Below, piece after piece: positions 51,416 to 60,833 of a DNA stretch of 64,000 nt (within the stretch, counting starts at the first letter, position 1; every line of letters starts with the position of its first letter). The notes under the pieces are model-generated. The model was not told the origin of the DNA, did no database searches, and was given only the letters and a program-made list of their open reading frames with translations. The position numbers and the translations under genes were made by a program. The stretch is from Streptomyces sp. NBC_00690 (lineage in GTDB: Bacteria; Actinomycetota; Actinomycetes; Streptomycetales; Streptomycetaceae): NCBI RefSeq assembly GCF_036226685.1, contig NZ_CP109009.1, positions 1,736,001 through 1,800,000 on the forward strand. Direction: 5' to 3'.

Positions 51416-53626
51416 ATGCGCCGCTCCCACCGCAACTGCCCGTTTCCCGACGGTCATCCGCACGGCCGTACGTCCGCACAGGACCCCTCGTTCACCGACG
51501 CCCAGGGCTTCGTCGGCCGGGTCGACGAACTCGCCCAACTGGCCCGGTTGCTCGACAGCTCCCGACTCGTCACCGTCGCCGGGGTGGGCGGGGTGGGCAA
51601 GTCACGGCTCGCCACCCGGTGCGCCACCGCCGTGCAGAATCGGTACGCCGACGGTGTGCACCGGGTCGAACTCGCAGCGGTGCGTGACCCCGGACTCATC
51701 GGGCACACCCTCGCGGAGGCCCTCGATCTGACCCATCGCGGCAGCCGACCGCCGCAGGAGGTGCTGCTCGACCACCTCGCGGACCGGCAGCTGCTGTTCG
51801 TCGTCGACGGCTTCGAGCATCTGGCCGTGGAGTGCGCCCGGTTGGTGACCGAACTCATGGCGGCGGCCCCGGGGCTGCGGATCCTCGCCACGGGTCGTCG
51901 CCCCCTGGGCCCGGTGGCCGAAGCGGTCCTCCCGCTCGCCCCGCTGGCCGAGGCGGACGCGGTGCAACTGTTCACCGAACGAGCCGCCCTCGCACTCCCC
52001 CGCTTTCGGCTGACCGGCGACAACCAGGCAGCCGTCCAGGAGATCTGCCGTCGGCTCGACGGCATCCCGCTGGCCATCGAACTGGCAGCCGGCCGACTGT
52101 CCGCGCTGAGCCTCGACCACGTGCTGAAACGATTGGACGACCGCTTTCGGCTACTGACCGGGGGCGGTCGCGGTCTGCCACCGCGCCACCAGACGCTCCG
52201 CACGACGATCGGCTGGAGCCATGAGCTGTGCACTCCACCCGAGCGGCTGCTGTGGGCCCGGCTCACCGTGTTCGCGGGCGAGTTCGACCTGGAGGCGGTG
52301 GAGTACGTGTGCAGTGGGCCGGACCTGCCCGCGGACAGCGTGCGCGAGGTGTTGGCCGGACTGCTCGCCCAGTCGGTCATCACGCGCGTCCACACCCCCG
52401 CGGGTATGCGCTACCGCATGCTCGACACCCTGCGGTACTACGGCGGAGAGTGGCTGAAGGCGCTCGGCGACGACGTACGACTGCGCAAGAGACATCGCGA
52501 CTGGTACATGGGGCTGGCGACCTGGTGCGAACTGGACTGGTTCAGTCCGCGCCAACTGGAGGTGGCGGCCCACACCGAGAGCGCCCTTCCCGATCTGCGC
52601 GCCGCCCTCGAACTCTGTCTGGAGAGCGACGAGGACACCCATCTGGGTCAGCATCTGGCGGGCACCCTCTGGTTCTTCTGGGTCGGCTGCGGGCGCCTGG
52701 CCGAAGGCAGACACTGGCTGGAACGGGTGCTCGCCCAACCGAACGGCCGCATCGCGTCCCGGCTCAAGGCCCAGTGGGTGCTGGGGCAGGTGGCGCTGCT
52801 CCAGGGTGACGGCGCAGCGGCGGCCGAAGTGCTGCACGACTGCCGTGAGCGGGGCATCCGGGGCGACCATCCGGTGGCGGTCGCATACGCGGTGCACCGG
52901 TTGGGTGCCCTGGCCCTGCTCTCGGACTCACCGGCCCGCGCCGAGGACCTGCTGAGAGGAGCATTGGCCTCGTACCGCGAATTGGGCGAGCTCAACGGGA
53001 ACGTGCTCCTGGCCCAGACCTCACTTGCGATGTCGTTGGTCTTCCAGGAGCGGCGGGAGGAGGCTCGGGAGCTGTCCGACGAGGTGCTGTCGATCTGCCA
53101 AGCCAACGGAGAGTTGTGGGCACGGTCGTACGCCCTGTACGCCCAGGGCTACACCGCCTGGCTGGACGGCGCTTCGGTGGTGGCACGCGAACAGCTCTGC
53201 GAGGCGGTCGCCATCGCCCATCGGTTCAGCGACCCGGTGGGCGCCGCCCTCTGCCTGGAACTGCTGGCCCTGATGACGGCGAGGGGCGACGGTCAGACGG
53301 AGGCCGCCGTCCTGCTGGGAGCTGCGGCGGCGGTGTGGGACACCCTCGGCGTTCCCCATTCCAGTACCGGACGCTTCGGCGCACCCCGTGAGCTGTGCCG
53401 GCGTCTGGTGCTGGAGTCACTGGGCCCCGAGCGCTGCCGGGCGTTGCTGGACGAGGGGGGCGAGCTGTCGCTCGATGTGGCGATACAGCGTGCGCTGACT
53501 CCCTTGGCCCGCTGTCTGTCGGTCCCGCCCGGGCGCACGAGCGAGCCGCAGCCGGTCGCGGAACGCCCGGAAACGCGAGAGCCCACCGGCTCCCCGACCG
53601 CACAGGCGGGGGAGACGGCGGGCTGA
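51416..53626 (+). CDS. STAND-type ATPase with TPR-like repeats (regulator without a visible DNA-binding domain)
   Basis: A 736-residue protein of the AfsR/LuxR-like STAND ATPase group. After about 30 residues comes an NB-ARC-like domain with GFVGRVDELAQLARLL, Walker A VAGVGGVGKSRL (Lys62), Walker B LLFVVDGFEHL and the GIPLAIELAA motif. From about 400 a helical TPR-like region follows (HLGQHLAGTLWFFWVGCGRL). Neither an N-terminal SARP domain nor a C-terminal LuxR helix-turn-helix is visible, unlike many relatives, so it may act through a partner. ATG 51416 lacks a ribosome site. It converges with rpsD. Confidence 0.83.
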   Translation: MRRSHRNCPFPDGHPHGRTSAQDPSFTDAQGFVGRVDELAQLARLLDSSRLVTVAGVGGVGKSRLATRCATAVQNRYADGVHRVELAAVRDPGLIGHTLAEALDLTHRGSRPPQEVLLDHLADRQLLFVVDGFEHLAVECARLVTELMAAAPGLRILATGRRPLGPVAEAVLPLAPLAEADAVQLFTERAALALPRFRLTGDNQAAVQEICRRLDGIPLAIELAAGRLSALSLDHVLKRLDDRFRLLTGGGRGLPPRHQTLRTTIGWSHELCTPPERLLWARLTVFAGEFDLEAVEYVCSGPDLPADSVREVLAGLLAQSVITRVHTPAGMRYRMLDTLRYYGGEWLKALGDDVRLRKRHRDWYMGLATWCELDWFSPRQLEVAAHTESALPDLRAALELCLESDEDTHLGQHLAGTLWFFWVGCGRLAEGRHWLERVLAQPNGRIASRLKAQWVLGQVALLQGDGAAAAEVLHDCRERGIRGDHPVAVAYAVHRLGALALLSDSPARAEDLLRGALASYRELGELNGNVLLAQTSLAMSLVFQERREEARELSDEVLSICQANGELWARSYALYAQGYTAWLDGASVVAREQLCEAVAIAHRFSDPVGAALCLELLALMTARGDGQTEAAVLLGAAAAVWDTLGVPHSSTGRFGAPRELCRRLVLESLGPERCRALLDEGGELSLDVAIQRALTPLARCLSVPPGRTSEPQPVAERPETREPTGSPTAQAGETAG

Positions 53627-53648
53627 GACGCGGGATACCCCGCCCGGA

Positions 53649-54263
53649 TCAGCGGGCGTAGTACTCGACGACGAGCTGCTCGTCGCAGATCACGGGGACT
53701 TCCTTGCGCTGCGGGTCGCGGTCCAGGCGGAAGGCCAGGGCCTTCAGGTTCACCTGGAGGTAGCGCGGGGTCTCACCGTCGGCGGCGAAGCCACCCTCGC
53801 GGGAGACCTGGAAGAGGGTCTTCTCGCGGGAGCGCTCGCGGACCATCACGACGTCGTCGGGACGGACGCGGAAGGACGGCTTGTCGACCTTGCCACCGTT
53901 GACCTCGATGTGGCCGTGGACGACCATCTGACGGGCCTGGTAGATGGTGCGGGCGATGCCCGAACGCAGGACCAGGGCGTCGAGACGGCGCTCAAGCTCG
54001 ATGACGAGCGCCTCGCCCGTCTTGCCCTCGGCCTTGCGGGCGCGGTCGTAGGCGCGGACCATCTGGCGCTCGCTGATGTCGTACTGGGCACGCAGCCGCT
54101 GCTTCTCCAGCAGACGGACCTTGTAGTCCGAGTTCTGCTTGCGGCCACGGCCGTGCTCACCCGGGGGGTACGGGCGGGCCTCGAAGTACTTGACGGCCTT
54201 CGGCGTCAGCGCAATGCCGAGCGCACGAGACTTCTTGACCTTGGGACGCGACTGGTTAGGCAC
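53649..54263 (-). CDS. rpsD: 30S ribosomal protein S4
   Basis: Primary 16S rRNA-binding protein. The 204-residue protein has the N-terminal S4 domain and the S4 RNA-binding fold ([20 protein letters not shown] with [20 protein letters not shown]). The N-terminus lacks the four-cysteine zinc site of the zinc-type paralogues, so it is the zinc-independent form. The start is GTG 54263. In Streptomyces rpsD is a separate unit rather than part of the rpoA operon, as here. An iron box lies 24 bases upstream of its start. Confidence 0.97.
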   Translation of the reverse strand: MPNQSRPKVKKSRALGIALTPKAVKYFEARPYPPGEHGRGRKQNSDYKVRLLEKQRLRAQYDISERQMVRAYDRARKAEGKTGEALVIELERRLDALVLRSGIARTIYQARQMVVHGHIEVNGGKVDKPSFRVRPDDVVMVRERSREKTLFQVSREGGFAADGETPRYLQVNLKALAFRLDRDPQRKEVPVICDEQLVVEYYAR

Positions 54264-54286
54264 GTTCTCCAGACCTCCGATATAGG

Positions 54287-54305
54287 TTAGGTTAGGCTCA
54301 CCTTA
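54287..54305. promoter_or_regulatory. Iron box (DmdR/IdeR-type operator)
   Basis: TTAGGTTAGGCTCACCTTA differs at two positions from the 19-base iron-box consensus TTAGGTTAGGCTAACCTAA bound by the DtxR family (DmdR1 in Streptomyces). It lies between divergent rpsD and the DUF2470 gene, 14 bases from the latter's start codon and 23 bases from the rpsD start. Confidence 0.8.
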
Positions 54306-54319
54306 CTCAAGGAGATCGC

Positions 54320-55156
54320 ATGTCTCGCCCGGGGAACACCAAACGCATCACGGACAGCACAAAGAACGTCGACGCTACTCAAAGGAGCGTCGAAGCGACG
54401 GAGGTCCGATCAGCTCATGGTCAGCCGCGTCCCAGCGGGCTTGAAATCACTCGGATGCCGTCAGCAGCCGAGCGCACACGAACTCTCGTACAGAGTACAT
54501 GCTCAGCGGTACTGCTCATTGCCGGCGTGGACGCACCCCGCCCGGAGCTGCTGAGCCCGCACGCCCGGGTCGTGGGACCGGACGGCGAGGTCTTCCTCCT
54601 CTTCCCCGCGGACTCCCTCGCCGTGCGCGCCGCCACCCATGCGCAGGACGACGAGCTCAGTGCCGTGCTGGAGATCACCGATGTCGCCCCCGTGTCGGTG
54701 CCCCACCGCATCCGCGGTCGTGCCTGGGTGTCCGGGTGGCTCACCTCGGTACCGGGGCTCGCGGAGCCCGGCTTCATGATGCTCCGTCTCGAAGTCGGCG
54801 AACTCAGCGTGGACGACCTGTGGGGCGCCGGGAGCGTCGAGCCCGAGGACTTCACCCAGGCACGCGTCGACCCGCTCGTAGCGCACGAGACCGAACTGCT
54901 CCAGCACCTCCACTCCGCCCACGGGGAGCAGATGCAGGAACTGTCCGCGCTGCTCGGCGAGCGCTCCGACGGCATGGGTACGGAGAACGGACGCATCCGC
55001 CGTGCGGTGCCGCTCGCGCTCGACCGGTTCGGACTGCGGGTGCGCTTCGTCGCGGAGCAGTGCTTCGACGCCCGCTTCGACTTTCCCGAGCCGGTCAACG
55101 ACATCACCGAACTGCGCCGGGCGATGCACACCCTGTTCGAGGCGGCGACTCATTGA
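54320..55156 (+). CDS. DUF2470 domain-containing protein, probably iron-regulated
   Basis: A 278-residue protein. Residues 60-165 resemble a split-barrel (PPOX/FMN-binding-like) region with VVGPDGEVFLLFPADSLA; the C-terminal 80 residues are a DUF2470 domain with the typical LLQHLHSAHGEQMQELSALL. DUF2470 occurs in proteins linked to heme and iron metabolism, such as HugZ-type heme degraders. ATG 54320 has a strong AAGGAG, but the first 45 residues are basic and not conserved-looking, so a later start (for example Met46) is possible. The iron box upstream implies iron-dependent repression. Confidence 0.8.
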   Translation: MSRPGNTKRITDSTKNVDATQRSVEATEVRSAHGQPRPSGLEITRMPSAAERTRTLVQSTCSAVLLIAGVDAPRPELLSPHARVVGPDGEVFLLFPADSLAVRAATHAQDDELSAVLEITDVAPVSVPHRIRGRAWVSGWLTSVPGLAEPGFMMLRLEVGELSVDDLWGAGSVEPEDFTQARVDPLVAHETELLQHLHSAHGEQMQELSALLGERSDGMGTENGRIRRAVPLALDRFGLRVRFVAEQCFDARFDFPEPVNDITELRRAMHTLFEAATH

Positions 55157-55199
55157 CCGCAGGCCCGGCAGGCGCCCGCGGCCCCGGCACTCCCCTCGG

Positions 55200-56558
55200 C
55201 TAGTCGCCGCGCAATCGCTCGCGCACCCTCTCCACCACGTCCGCATAGCGGGCCTCGGCGCCGTAGCGCGTCGGCTCGTAGTAGCGCTTGCCCTGCACGG
55301 CGTCCGGCGCGTACTGCTGGGCCGCGATGGCGCCGGGAACGTCGTGCGGATAGACGTATCCCTGGGCGTGTCCCAGTTTGGCCGCACCCTTGTAGTGGCC
55401 GTCGCGGAGGTGCGAGGGCACCGGCCCGGCCAGCCCCGCACGGACATCGGCGAGCGCGGCGCCGATCGCCGTCGTGGCGGTGTTGGACTTCGGGGCGAGC
55501 GCGAGGGCGATCGTCGCGTGGCTGAGGGTCAGGGCCGCTTCGGGAAAGCCGATCATCGCCACCGCCTGAGCGGCAGCGACGGCCGTGGGCAGGGCTGTCG
55601 GATCCGCCAGCCCGATGTCCTCACTCGCCGAGATCATGAGTCTGCGGGCGATGAAGCGAGGGTCTTCGCCCGCATCGATCATGCGGGCGAGATAGTGCAG
55701 TGCGGCATCCACATCGGAACCGCGGATGGACTTGATCAGAGCACTTGCCACGTCGTAGTGCTGGTCGCCGTCCCGGTCGTACGCCACCGCCGCGCGGTCG
55801 ACCGTCTCCTCCACGGTCCGGAGCGAGATCTCCGACTCGCCCTTGTCGAGCGCGGCACCCGCGGCTGCCTCCAACGCCGTCAGTACGCGCCGGGCGTCCC
55901 CACCCGCGATGCGCAGCAGATGAGCCTCGGCATCCGTGGGGAGGGACAGTGTCCCGCGCAGACCCCGCTCATCGGCCAGGGCCCGTGCCAGCAGTCCCTT
56001 GAGGTCGTCGTCGGTGAGTGATTCCAAGGTCAACAGCAGCGAACGGGACAGCAGCGGGGAGATCACCGAGAAATAGGGGTTCTCCGTGGTGGCGGCGATC
56101 AGGGTCACCCAGCGGTTCTCGACCGCGGGCAGCAGGGAGTCCTGCTGGGCCTTGGAGAAGCGGTGGATCTCGTCGAGGAAGAGGACCGTCTCCCGACCGA
56201 AGCCGCCCGCGGCCCGGCGCGCGCCCTCGATGACCGCCCGTACTTCCTTGACGCCGGCAGTGATGGCCGACAGTTCGACGAAGCGCTTTTCGGTGGCCTT
56301 GGAGACCACGTACGCCAGAGTCGTCTTGCCCGTGCCCGGCGGACCCCAGAGGATCACCGACGACGGGCCGGCCGGTCCGGGGCCGCCACCGGGACCGGCT
56401 CCCACCAATCGGCGCAACGGCGAACCCGGTTTCAACAGATGCCGCTGGCCGACGACCTCGTCGAGGGTGCGCGGACGCATCCGAACGGCCAGGGGGCTGC
56501 TGGAAGGATCCTTCTCCTGGCGTTCTTCGGCTGCGGCGGTAAACAAGTCGGGCTCCAC
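55200..56558 (-). CDS. rarA: Replication-associated recombination protein A (RarA/MgsA)
   Basis: AAA+ ATPase acting at stalled replication forks. The 452-residue protein has an N-terminal [14 protein letters not shown] with [17 protein letters not shown], Walker [14 protein letters not shown], Walker [17 protein letters not shown], sensor [11 protein letters not shown] and the C-terminal RarA tetramerisation domain ([20 protein letters not shown]). The start is placed at GTG 56558, where homologues begin; an upstream TTG at 56588 is possible. A hairpin separates it from the VKOR gene. Confidence 0.95.
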   Translation of the reverse strand: MEPDLFTAAAEERQEKDPSSSPLAVRMRPRTLDEVVGQRHLLKPGSPLRRLVGAGPGGGPGPAGPSSVILWGPPGTGKTTLAYVVSKATEKRFVELSAITAGVKEVRAVIEGARRAAGGFGRETVLFLDEIHRFSKAQQDSLLPAVENRWVTLIAATTENPYFSVISPLLSRSLLLTLESLTDDDLKGLLARALADERGLRGTLSLPTDAEAHLLRIAGGDARRVLTALEAAAGAALDKGESEISLRTVEETVDRAAVAYDRDGDQHYDVASALIKSIRGSDVDAALHYLARMIDAGEDPRFIARRLMISASEDIGLADPTALPTAVAAAQAVAMIGFPEAALTLSHATIALALAPKSNTATTAIGAALADVRAGLAGPVPSHLRDGHYKGAAKLGHAQGYVYPHDVPGAIAAQQYAPDAVQGKRYYEPTRYGAEARYADVVERVRERLRGD

Positions 56559-56588
56559 ACTTCGCAGCCTATGCCAGGGCAGTGACAA

Positions 56589-56616
56589 CGCCCCTGGCCG
56601 GGAGCGGGCAGGGGCG
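56589..56616 (-). terminator. Terminator after the VKOR gene
   Basis: CGCCCCTG (56589-56596) pairs with CAGGGGCG (56609-56616) across 12 bases, 19 bases after the stop codon. Moderate strength. Confidence 0.6.
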
Positions 56617-56635
56617 CTGGAGCGTCAAGCGGGGC

Positions 56636-57271
56636 TCAGGCGGTCCAGAAGTCCCACCAGCGGGTCAGGATGAGCATCCCAATGATCCCGATCCACAACA
56701 CCGGCGGCATCCAGTGGAACTCAAGCAGCGCGCTGCGCAAGCCCTCGGGCACCTTGACGATCCGATGGCGGACGTTGTGCACGGTGACGTAGCAGAACAT
56801 CACGATGGTGGCGACCCAGGCCAGTGAGCACCACAGGCAGAGGGAGTTGATGTTGTACAGGGACTGGTACATCAGCCAGGTGCAGAACCCGACGCCGAAG
56901 AGGCAGCCGGCGTTCAGCCCGAGCCAGTACCAGCGCCGGTAGCGGGCCCCTCCCAGAAGGGCGACGCCGATGGCGATCACCATCGAATACGTCACCAGGC
57001 CGAGCATCGGGTTCGGGAAGCCGAACACGGACGCCTGGTCGCTCTTCATGATGTTCCCGCAGGAGACCACGGGATTGAGGCTGCACCCCGGTGTGAACGA
57101 GGGGTCTTCCAACAGCTTGAACTTGTCGATCGTGATGACCCAGGACGCCAGCAGTCCCGCTGCGCCCGTGATCACCAACAGCCAGGCGAGGGAGCGACTA
57201 CCGCCGATCGTGCCTCTGGCGCCGTCCTCCCGCTCGCCCGAGGACACATCGTCTACCGCCGCTGTCGTCAT
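56636..57271 (-). CDS. Vitamin K epoxide reductase (VKOR) family membrane protein
   Basis: A 211-residue membrane protein that reoxidises disulfide-forming partners using quinone. It has about five hydrophobic helices and both redox cysteine pairs: the active-site LCLWCS (Cys145, Cys148) and the loop pair GCSLNPVVSCG (Cys63, Cys71). All four cysteines needed for electron relay are present, so it should be active in extracytoplasmic disulfide formation, probably with a DsbA-like partner not encoded nearby. The start is ATG 57271 with AAGGGA upstream. It is a single-gene unit. Confidence 0.93.
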   Translation of the reverse strand: MTTAAVDDVSSGEREDGARGTIGGSRSLAWLLVITGAAGLLASWVITIDKFKLLEDPSFTPGCSLNPVVSCGNIMKSDQASVFGFPNPMLGLVTYSMVIAIGVALLGGARYRRWYWLGLNAGCLFGVGFCTWLMYQSLYNINSLCLWCSLAWVATIVMFCYVTVHNVRHRIVKVPEGLRSALLEFHWMPPVLWIGIIGMLILTRWWDFWTA

Positions 57272-57666
57272 ATCGCCGTTTCCCTTGCTCAGTCGCCTGA
57301 CGGGCACGGACATTGTGCCGCACCCCCCTGTGAAACCCCCGTTCGATGGGGGCAAGGGCATCCGGACATTCCGGCCGCCCGGAAGGTGGGGTGCGTGCGG
57401 CGCGTGCACCTCTGGTCCCGGCGTCGAGCCCCGAGAAGTGGTGATCACACCCCATGGGGGCAGAGCGGGCCACGTTCCTCATCAGAGATGTGCATCACGG
57501 CGGTGCGGCCCAGCCGGGCAGTATGGCCGGAAAGCCACTACTCAGCGGCCGAAAGACAGGTCGCCCCGGGGGTGACGTCGACGACCGGACGGTTGACGGA
57601 CGTACGAACCGACATGCCGGAGCCGGCCCTCCTTCACGGAAGGGCCGGCTCCGAATCATCGCTCGC
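57272..57666. other. Intergenic region between hisS and the VKOR gene
   Basis: The 395-base gap contains the hisS terminator (57619-57652) on the right and the VKOR promoter region on the left. No credible gene was found. Confidence 0.6.
57619..57652 (-). terminator. Terminator after hisS
   Basis: GGAGCCGGCCCT (57619-57630) pairs perfectly with AGGGCCGGCTCC (57641-57652) across ten bases, 14 bases after the hisS stop. Confidence 0.85.
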
Positions 57667-58929
57667 TCAGGCCAGACGCGTGCGCAGGACGTCCGTGATC
57701 TCCGCCAGCGGCACCGGTGTCTGCTCGCCGGTCTCCATGTCCTTCAGCTGAACGTGCCCCTCGGCCAGATCGCGCTCACCAGCCACGATGGTGTAGCGGG
57801 CGCCGCTGCGATGGGCCACCTTCATGGCTCCCTTGAGGCCCCGCCCGCCGTACGCGAAGTCAGCGGCCACGCCCGCCCGTCGCAGTTGCGTGACCACGGC
57901 GAACAGCGCCTTTCGGGCCTCCTCGCCCAGCGGGACCGCAAAGACGCTGGTCGCCGACGGAATGGCCAGCTCGATTCCCTCCGCCTCCAGGGCGAGCACC
58001 GTGCGGTCGACCCCGAGGGCCCAGCCGACCGAGGGCAGTTCCGGACCGCCGAGCATCTCCGACAACCCGTCGTAGCGACCGCCGCCACCCACCGCGGACT
58101 GGGAGCCGAGACCGTCGTGGACAAACTCGAAGGTGGTCCGTGTGTAGTAGTCGAGCCCGCGCACCAACTTCTCGTCGTCCTCGAAGGCGACGCCCTCTTC
58201 GGTGAGCAGCTCACGCACCTGACCGTGGTACGCACGGCAGGCGTCGCAGAGGTAGTCGGCGAGCCGCGGTGCGTCCGTCAACTGCTTCTGGACCTCGGAG
58301 CGCTTGTCGTCGAGGACCCGCAGGGGGTTGATCTCGATCCTCCGCCGGGTCTCCTCGTCGAGGTCCAGCTCGCGCAGGAACTCCTGGAGCGCCTCGCGGT
58401 AGACGGGACGGCACTCCTTGTCGCCCAGCGAGTTCAGCAGGAGGCGGTAGTTGCGCAGACCGAGCGAGCGGTACGCCTGGTCCGCCAGGATGATCAGCTC
58501 GGCATCGAGCGCGGGGTCCTCCACCCCGATCGCCTCGGCGCCCACCTGCGAGAAGTGGCGGTAGCGACCCTTCTGCGGTCGCTCGTAGCGGTAGTACGAG
58601 CCCGAGTACCAGAGCTTGACGGGCAGGATGCCCTGCTTGTGGAGGTTCGCCTCCAGCGCGGCGCGCAGGACGGACGCGGTGCCCTCGGGGCGCAGGGCGA
58701 GCCGGTCGCCGCCCTTGGTCTCGAAGGCGTACATCTCCTTGCTCACGATGTCGGTGGACTCACCGACTCCGCGAGCGAACAGTTCGACGTTCTCAAATCC
58801 GGGGGTCTCGACGTAGCCGTAGCCGGAACTGCGCAGCGGGGCGGCGATGGCCTCGCGCACCGCCAGATACGTCGCCGAGACGGGAGGCAGCAGGTCATAG
58901 GTGCCTTTGGGGGCCTGAAAAGTGCTCAC
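57667..58929 (-). CDS. hisS: Histidyl-tRNA synthetase
   Basis: Charges tRNA-His. The 420-residue class II enzyme has [16 protein letters not shown] (motif 2 region), the histidine-specific [25 protein letters not shown] and the C-terminal anticodon-binding domain (from about 325: [17 protein letters not shown]). Length is standard. The start is GTG 58929, 12 bases after the stop of the metallo-hydrolase gene, so the two form an operon with a terminator at the end. Confidence 0.97.
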   Translation of the reverse strand: MSTFQAPKGTYDLLPPVSATYLAVREAIAAPLRSSGYGYVETPGFENVELFARGVGESTDIVSKEMYAFETKGGDRLALRPEGTASVLRAALEANLHKQGILPVKLWYSGSYYRYERPQKGRYRHFSQVGAEAIGVEDPALDAELIILADQAYRSLGLRNYRLLLNSLGDKECRPVYREALQEFLRELDLDEETRRRIEINPLRVLDDKRSEVQKQLTDAPRLADYLCDACRAYHGQVRELLTEEGVAFEDDEKLVRGLDYYTRTTFEFVHDGLGSQSAVGGGGRYDGLSEMLGGPELPSVGWALGVDRTVLALEAEGIELAIPSATSVFAVPLGEEARKALFAVVTQLRRAGVAADFAYGGRGLKGAMKVAHRSGARYTIVAGERDLAEGHVQLKDMETGEQTPVPLAEITDVLRTRLA

Positions 58930-58941
58930 GGAGATCTCTCG

Positions 58942-59649
58942 TCACATTCCTCGTCGGGGAGCGTCCGTGCTCCCGAGGCCGGCGGCCACTTCCCTGAGAT
59001 AGGGATTGGCGGCGCGCTCATGGCCGATGGTCGTCTGGGGACCGTGTCCCGACAGCACCACGGTGGAGTCGTCCAGCGGCAGGCACACGCGGGCCAGCGA
59101 CTGGAGCATCTCACCGTGGTCGCCACCGGGGAGGTCGGTGCGTCCGATGGAGCCGGCGAAGAGCAGATCGCCCGAGAAGAACACCGGGGGCACATCCCCG
59201 GTCTCGGGCATCTGGAAGGTCACCGACCCCTTGGTATGACCGGGCGCATGCGACACGGTCAGCTCCATGCCGGCGAGCGCCAGCCGGGCACCGTCGGTGA
59301 GCTCATGGACGTCGGACGGCTCCCCGACGGTCAGCTCCCCCATGAGCTGGGTGCCCAACGAACGACCGAGGGCCTTCTCCGGGTCGCTCATCATGTACCG
59401 GTCGGCGGGATGGATCCAGGCGGGCACGTCATGGGCACCGCACACGGGGACGACCGAGGCCACATGATCGATGTGGCCGTGAGTGAGGATGACGGCGACC
59501 GGCTTGAGGCGGTGCTTCCTGACCGCTTCGGCGACGCCCTCGGCGGCCTGGTGGCCCGGGTCGATGATGACGCACTCCTCACCCGCGGCCGGGGCGACCA
59601 GATAGCAGTTGGTCCCCCAGGCTCCGGCTGGGAACCCGGCAATAAGCAC
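58942..59649 (-). CDS. Metallo-beta-lactamase-fold hydrolase (glyoxalase II-like)
   Basis: A 235-residue enzyme with the zinc motif LTHGHIDHVAS (His57, His59, Asp61, His62), a further His in SHAPGHTKGSV, the bridging Asp in FFSGDLLFAGS and a C-terminal His in VLSGHGPQT. This complete set indicates a binuclear active site as in hydroxyacylglutathione hydrolases and related thioesterases; Streptomyces uses mycothiol, so the substrate is uncertain. GTG 59649 is chosen because GAGGA lies five bases upstream. It is co-transcribed with hisS. Confidence 0.92.
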   Translation of the reverse strand: MLIAGFPAGAWGTNCYLVAPAAGEECVIIDPGHQAAEGVAEAVRKHRLKPVAVILTHGHIDHVASVVPVCGAHDVPAWIHPADRYMMSDPEKALGRSLGTQLMGELTVGEPSDVHELTDGARLALAGMELTVSHAPGHTKGSVTFQMPETGDVPPVFFSGDLLFAGSIGRTDLPGGDHGEMLQSLARVCLPLDDSTVVLSGHGPQTTIGHERAANPYLREVAAGLGSTDAPRRGM

Positions 59650-59861
59650 GATCGTCCTCAAGGTGGTTGCGGAGGTGCGGTGCGGCACGGCGGTGACGGA
59701 GATGTCATGGCAAAGAGGGAACGCTCCGCATCCGAAATGGTGGATCGCGGCAGTTCAGAGCCTACCGGCGGTGCTGCGTCCACAGCCAACCCGTATACGG
59801 TACGGGCACACTCAACCGGTCGGTGGCACCTGCGGTGCACAGGAATGAGGGAGAAGACCCG

Positions 59862-60656
59862 GTGGTCAGCAGCGATCAGCGGCGGCGCCAGCTCGCCAGG
59901 GAGAAGTTCGAGCGCCAGCAGCAGCGCAAGGCGCAGGTACGCAGAAGACGGCAGCGCAACACGGTCATCGCAGCCGCAGCCGCCGTGGTGATCGCGGCGG
60001 GCGGAGCGGCTTACCTCTCGATCGGCCTGTCCGACGGGGACACCAAGTCGGACGCCCAGACCCCGGGCGACAAGGCGAGCGGATCGGCCGATCCGACGCC
60101 TTCCGAGGTCAAGAGTCCCGAGCCTGCCCTGTCCGTGGACAAGAAGGCCACGTACTCGATGCGGCTCACCACGGACCGGGGCACCGTCAAGATCGCCATG
60201 GACGCGTCGAAGACCCCTCGTACCGTGAACTCCTTCAAGGCGCTCGCGGACAAGGGCTACTTCAACGCGACCAAGTGTCACCGGCTGACCACCGAGGGCA
60301 TCTTCGTGCTCCAGTGCGGCGACCCCAAGGGCGACGGCACCGGTGGACCCGGTTACAACATTCCCGACGAGAACCTGGCGGCGCTCGGCAAGCCGGAGGC
60401 GGACGGCAAGGTTCCGTACCCGGCGGGCACCGTGGCCATGGCCAACACCAATCAGCCCAACACCGGTGGGAGCCAGTTCTTCCTCGTCTACAAGGACAGT
60501 CGACTGCCCCCCAGCTACACCCAGTTCGGCACGATGGACGCCGCCGGACTCAAGGTGGTGCAGGACGTGGCGAAGGCCGGTGTCAGCGGTGGCGGCAGCG
60601 ACGGGGCGCCGACCACGTCCGTCACCGTCCAGCGGGCGGACGTCACCAAGGAGTGA
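59862..60656 (+). CDS. Membrane-anchored cyclophilin-type peptidyl-prolyl isomerase
   Basis: A 264-residue protein: a basic N-terminus (QRRRQLAREKFERQQQRKAQ), one membrane helix at about 33-54 (TVIAAAAAVVIAAGGAAYLS), a Ser/Pro/Asp-rich linker and a cyclophilin domain (from about 95) with CHRLTTEGIFVLQCGDPKGD, ANTNQPNTGGSQFFLVY and FGTMDAAGLKVV. It should face the outside and help fold secreted proteins. The active-site His-Arg is present, although the usual Phe/Gln residues differ in part. GTG 59862 follows GGGAG. It is divergent from the hydrolase-hisS operon. Confidence 0.93.
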   Translation: MVSSDQRRRQLAREKFERQQQRKAQVRRRRQRNTVIAAAAAVVIAAGGAAYLSIGLSDGDTKSDAQTPGDKASGSADPTPSEVKSPEPALSVDKKATYSMRLTTDRGTVKIAMDASKTPRTVNSFKALADKGYFNATKCHRLTTEGIFVLQCGDPKGDGTGGPGYNIPDENLAALGKPEADGKVPYPAGTVAMANTNQPNTGGSQFFLVYKDSRLPPSYTQFGTMDAAGLKVVQDVAKAGVSGGGSDGAPTTSVTVQRADVTKE

Positions 60657-60660
60657 TCCG

Positions 60661-60678
60661 CGGGGTCGGGCGGCCCCG
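60661..60678 (+). terminator. Weak hairpin after the cyclophilin gene
   Basis: CGGGGTC (60661-60667) pairs with GGCCCCG (60672-60678), with one wobble, around GGGC, five bases past the stop codon. Short; low strength. Confidence 0.35.
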
Positions 60679-60733
60679 AGCGGGTCCGGGAATTCGGACG
60701 CGCTGAGTGCGGACAGCCGGGCGGCCGGTCGCC

Positions 60734-60833
60734 TAGATTGGCGTTGTGCAGGGTGGGCGCTGCCCGCCCCGAGGAAACTGTGGACGATGCCCGGGGGGCT
60801 CCCCCCTGGTGGGCATCAGGTGGAGGAGGCGCT
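60734..60833 (+). promoter_or_regulatory. Promoter -10 and structured leader of the DUF349 gene
   Basis: TAGATT (60734-60739) is a good -10. The following leader folds into two hairpins: GGGTGGGC (60751-60758) with GCCCGCCC (60762-60769), one wobble, and GATGCCC plus six G (60786-60798) with six C, four bulged bases and GGGCATC (60801-60817). They are joined by CGAGGAAACTGTGGAC. The ribosome site GGAGGAGG follows. I match it to no known riboswitch. Confidence 0.45.

Noticed and set aside
53630..53643. Five-base hairpin between the STAND ATPase gene and rpsD
   Set aside because: Too short (GCGGG/CCCGC) to call a terminator with any confidence.
57454..59991. Long plus-strand frame opposite hisS and the metallo-hydrolase gene
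   Set aside because: Covers two certain genes and their intergenic gaps on the other strand, with no recognisable domain.
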